A DNA stretch of 64,000 nucleotides from Thiosymbion sp942492625 (GTDB lineage: Bacteria > Pseudomonadota > Gammaproteobacteria > Chromatiales > Chromatiaceae), in NCBI GenBank assembly GCA_942492625.1, contig CALOFM010000010.1:94114-158113 (forward strand), read 5' to 3'. The position numbers and the translations under genes were made by a program. This document shows, in pieces, positions 61,124 through 64,000 of the stretch. The notes below the pieces were generated by a model. It was not told the DNA's origin and searched no databases. It saw only the letters and a list, made by a program, of their open reading frames with translations. Numbering within the stretch: the stretch's first letter is position 1; each line of letters begins with the position of its first letter.

Positions 61124-64000
61124 CTAGAGCCCTGCAGCCTTGTCGAGCAGAGAGAACAGCTTGTCGACGATCGCTGCCACTCCCTCGATGTCTTCGGATT
61201 CGGCCACCAGGGCGAAGGTGACCTTCTTGCGAAGCTCACGCAGCGCCGCTTCGCTCTTCTGCCAGTTCGGGAATTCGACGAACGCCGCCTTGATCTGCCG
61301 GCTGACCTCCTCGGCATTGTCGATATTCTCGTCGAGCAGCGTCCGGTAGACGAAGTAGGTGAGTCCGTCAAAACCCTTCGCGGCCTGCTCCACCTTGCGG
61401 TTCTCGTTGGCCTCCACTTCTTTGAGTAGCGCGGCGAGTGCCTCCCCGGTCGATGTCTGGCGGCCCTCAAAACTCTGCTGCACCGCCAGCGCCCGCTCGG
61501 CCATCGCGATCAGATAAGGATTCGTCACTCTGCTCGTCGGCGGTCTTCTGGATGCTTTTGACCAGGTTGATGACTTTCGTGCCGTCACCCGCCTGATCGG
61601 CCTTGATGACCTCTATCGTTTCCGCGTTGATCTGGACCAGGTCGCTGACCTCACCGACCCCGTAGGTGCCGATCTGCTCCCGCACCAGGTCGTCGGTCTT
61701 GCGCTGGAAATCCCGATCGACGTAGACCGTCTTTGTGTAGGCCTTGCGAACGACGCTGAAGATCGCGGCCAGCGTACCGTAGTCGTCGATATACGGCCGC
61801 AGAAAGGCATCCGGCGAGATGATCTCGTAGAGCATCTCGATTTCCTTGAATTCCCTGAAGAACACCTTGCGCCGGTCGGCATCACGAAAGTGTTCGATCA
61901 GGTTCTCAACGTCTTTGTCATTGAAATTCCGGGCGATCAAGGCGAGGTATTTCGGCGCTTCCTGCTCCATCTTTGATTGGAACAGGACCTTGAGCAGCGC
62001 CAGATCCTTCACGATGGCGTTGATCTCGTCGCTGTCGAAGGCCAGGGCCTTTTCGAGCTTGTCGAAGATGCCGACAAAATCGAGGACGAAGCCGTGGGGC
62101 TTCACCATCTCCTGGGCCTCGTTCTCGTAGGGGCGGTTCACCCGGGCGATGGCCTGCAGCAGGGTGTGGTCGCGCATCGGCTTGTCGAGATACATGGCAT
62201 AGAGCACGGGCGCGTCGAAGCCGGTGAGCAGTTTCTCGGTGACGATGAGGATCTTCGGCTGCTGGTCGAGCTTGCCGAAGCTCTTGCGGATCTGCCGCTC
62301 CTTCTTCGGGTCGAGGTGGAATTCCTTGAGCAGGGCCGAGTCGTTGTTGTTGCCGGTGTAGACGACCTCGGAATACTCGGGCGGCAGGAACTCGTCGAGA
62401 GCGTGCTTGTAGTGGGCGCAGGCTTCGCGGTCGACGCCGACGAGGAAGGCCTTGTAGCCGAGCGGCTCGACGTTCTCGCGGTAGTGTTTGGCGACGAACT
62501 GCGCCACCTGCTGGATGCGCTCCTTGCCCTTGAGGAAGTTCTTCAGGTTCACCGCCCGCTCGAGGATCTTGTTCAGCTCCTCGATGTCGGCCACGCCCTC
62601 GGCTTCGGCGAGGGAGAGGAACTCGGCGTCCAGCGTCTCGTGCGGGACGAGCATTTCGTTGGGGGCGAGCTGGTAGTAGAGCGGCAGCGTGGTGCCGTCC
62701 TCGATGCTGTCGGCGATGGAATACTTGTGCAGGTAGCCCTGGTCGTCCTCGCAGCCGAAGGTCTTGAAGGTGCCCTTGCCGTAAACGGTCTTGTCCACCG
62801 GGGTGCCGGTGAAGCCGAGGTAGGTCGCGTTCGGCAGGCCGGCCATGAGGAAGTTGCCGAGGTCGCCGCCGGTGGTGCGGTGGGCTTCGTCGATGAGGAC
62901 GTAGATGTTCGAGCGCGTGTTGAGATCCGCCGGCATGTCGCGGAACTTGTGGATCATCGTCACGATGATGCCGCGGTAGTCGTCCCGCAGCAGCTGGTTG
63001 AGCCGGGCGATGCTGCTGGCGTGCTCCAGGTTGCCCAGGCCGAGCGCGGCGAGGTTCTTGAGCATCTGGTCTTCCAGCTCGTTGCGGTCGATCATCAGCA
63101 GGACGGTCGGCTTGTCCGCCTCGGGCGCGCGGAAGAGCCGCTCCGCCGCCTTGATCATGGTGAAGGTCTTGCCGCTGCCCTGGGTGTGCCAGACGAGGCC
63201 GCGGGTGCGCCCGGGATCGAGGGCGCGGCTGACGGTCGCGTCCACCGCGCCGGTCTGGTGCTGGCGCAGGATGTATTTGTTCAGCTCCTCGTCCTTCTCG
63301 GCAAAGACGATGTAGTCCTTCAGGAAGGCGAGCACCTGCGGGATGGCGCAGAAGCTCTTCACCTTGGCCTCCAGCTTGCCGACCTCCTCGTCCTTCCAGT
63401 TGAAAATGTTCCGCCGCACCGTGTTCCAGCTCACCCCGTAGGAAAAGCCGATGGCGTCGGTGGCGGTGAAAAGCTGCTGCGACACGAACAGCTCGGGCGT
63501 CTCGCGGTGGTAACGGCGGATCTGGTCCACCCCCAGGGCAATCGCCTCGTCCTTGTTGGCGTTCTTGCACTCGATCACCAGCACCGGGATGCCGTTGATG
63601 AGAAAGACGACATCCTCCCGCGTGCCGTAGTGGCCGTTGTGAAAGGCCCACTCCTCGGTGACTTCGTAAACGTTGTTCGCCGGGTCGTCGTAATCGATCA
63701 GGATCAGGTCGCGCTCGCGCTTCTCCTCGTGGTCGAAGAACTTGCCCCGGTTGCGCAGGTGCTCGACGAATTCCCGGTTGCCGTAGATGTCGGTGTGGAG
63801 ATGGCGGAACTGCCCGAGCAAGGCGCCCTCGGCCTCGGCGTAGCGCGGGTTGAATTCCCGCACCTTGGCGTCGAGCAGGTCGTCGAAGAAGAGCGAACGG
63901 TTCTTGGCGCGGTCGGCGGGCGGCACGTCCGGATCAAACCCGCGCCGCTGCTCGGCTTCCTCGCGGGACACAATCGTCCAACCGATGGCCTCGGCGTATT
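61124..64000 (-). pseudogene. hsdR: HsdR, type I restriction endonuclease subunit, frameshifted and cut by the window end
   Basis: Only the 3' part is in the window; the reading frame continues beyond 64000 (YAEAIGWTIVSREEAEQR near the edge). It shows the nuclease core VFLINGIPVLVIECKNANK, Walker A TQGSGKTFTMIK, LIDEAHRTTGGDL and LTGFDAPVLYAMYLDKPM. At about 61528 the frame shifts by one base: ...TADEQSDES is followed in another frame by NPYLIAMAERALAVQ, FVYRTLLDENIDN and FPNWQKSEAALRELRKKVTF to the stop at 61124-61126. One base insertion (or a two-base deletion) explains it. It may be a true inactivation or a sequence error. hsdM/hsdS are presumably beyond the window. Confidence 0.85.

Overview
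The window looks like a GC-rich gammaproteobacterial chromosome. Gene content and order fit the order Chromatiales (purple sulfur bacteria and relatives): an mla-murA-hisGDC block, a kdsC-lptCAB-rpoN-hpf-ptsN-hprK-rapZ-PTS block, an mreBCD-mrdAB-mltB-rlpA-dacA-dat-ybeD-lipB block and gatCAB. Polyhydroxyalkanoate (PHA) genes, an HPr kinase beside a permease-less PTS, and a short-form HisG support this. The taxonomic placement is inferred from gene content only.

Layout. 1-16.7 kb is accessory: a PHA-synthase-like hydrolase, thiol peroxidase (tpx), an acyl-CoA synthetase, a very long PHB-depolymerase-family protein with an unusual N-terminal extension, a beta-propeller-like protein, an AraC fragment, a DUF2288/TorD/HybE-like maturation trio, an NhaP-type antiporter, a two-component system, a secreted spondin-domain protein and a recD2 pseudogene. 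16.7-22.1 kb is an RND efflux pair interrupted by a DUF429 gene. 22.1-24.6 kb holds about 0.9 kb of apparently non-coding DNA with a heptanucleotide tandem array, then a decayed queC-queE pair and a small glycine-zipper protein. 24.7-33.0 kb (minus strand) carries mlaFEDCB, murA, hisG, hisD and hisC. 33.3-42.8 kb (plus strand) carries LPS transport genes (lptCAB), rpoN and the regulatory PTS. 42.8-53.6 kb (minus strand) is one long cell-shape and peptidoglycan operon reading mreB to lipB. 53.6-60.5 kb (plus strand) is gatC-gatA-(zinc dehydrogenase)-gatB, an AAA ATPase and a truncated TfoX-like gene. From about 60.5 kb to the end lies the start of a restriction-modification island, with a small metallopeptidase and a frameshifted hsdR that runs off the window.

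How the genes work together. The core blocks cover envelope building: KdsC (LPS sugar), LptCAB (LPS export), MlaBCDEF (lipid asymmetry), MurA (peptidoglycan precursor) and MreBCD/PBP2/RodA/PBP5-type/RlpA/MltB (rod-shape synthesis and remodelling). PtsI-HPr-EIIA(Man)-EIIA(Ntr) with HPrK and RapZ probably form a signalling relay rather than a sugar uptake system.

Noteworthy points. Several genes are decayed: recD2, queE, queC, hsdR, an AraC regulator, tfoX and perhaps a cyclic-nucleotide-binding gene. Some carry in-frame internal deletions. mreC lacks a standard start codon at its conserved N terminus and lies next to A10 and G10 tracts. A family of inverted repeats built on an AACCGC-AAGG-CGCG-AAG theme recurs in at least four intergenic spaces. 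I found no CRISPR array, tRNA, rRNA or intact transposase, and no clear new multi-gene system. The most novel-looking protein is the PHB-depolymerase fusion at 4677-7364.
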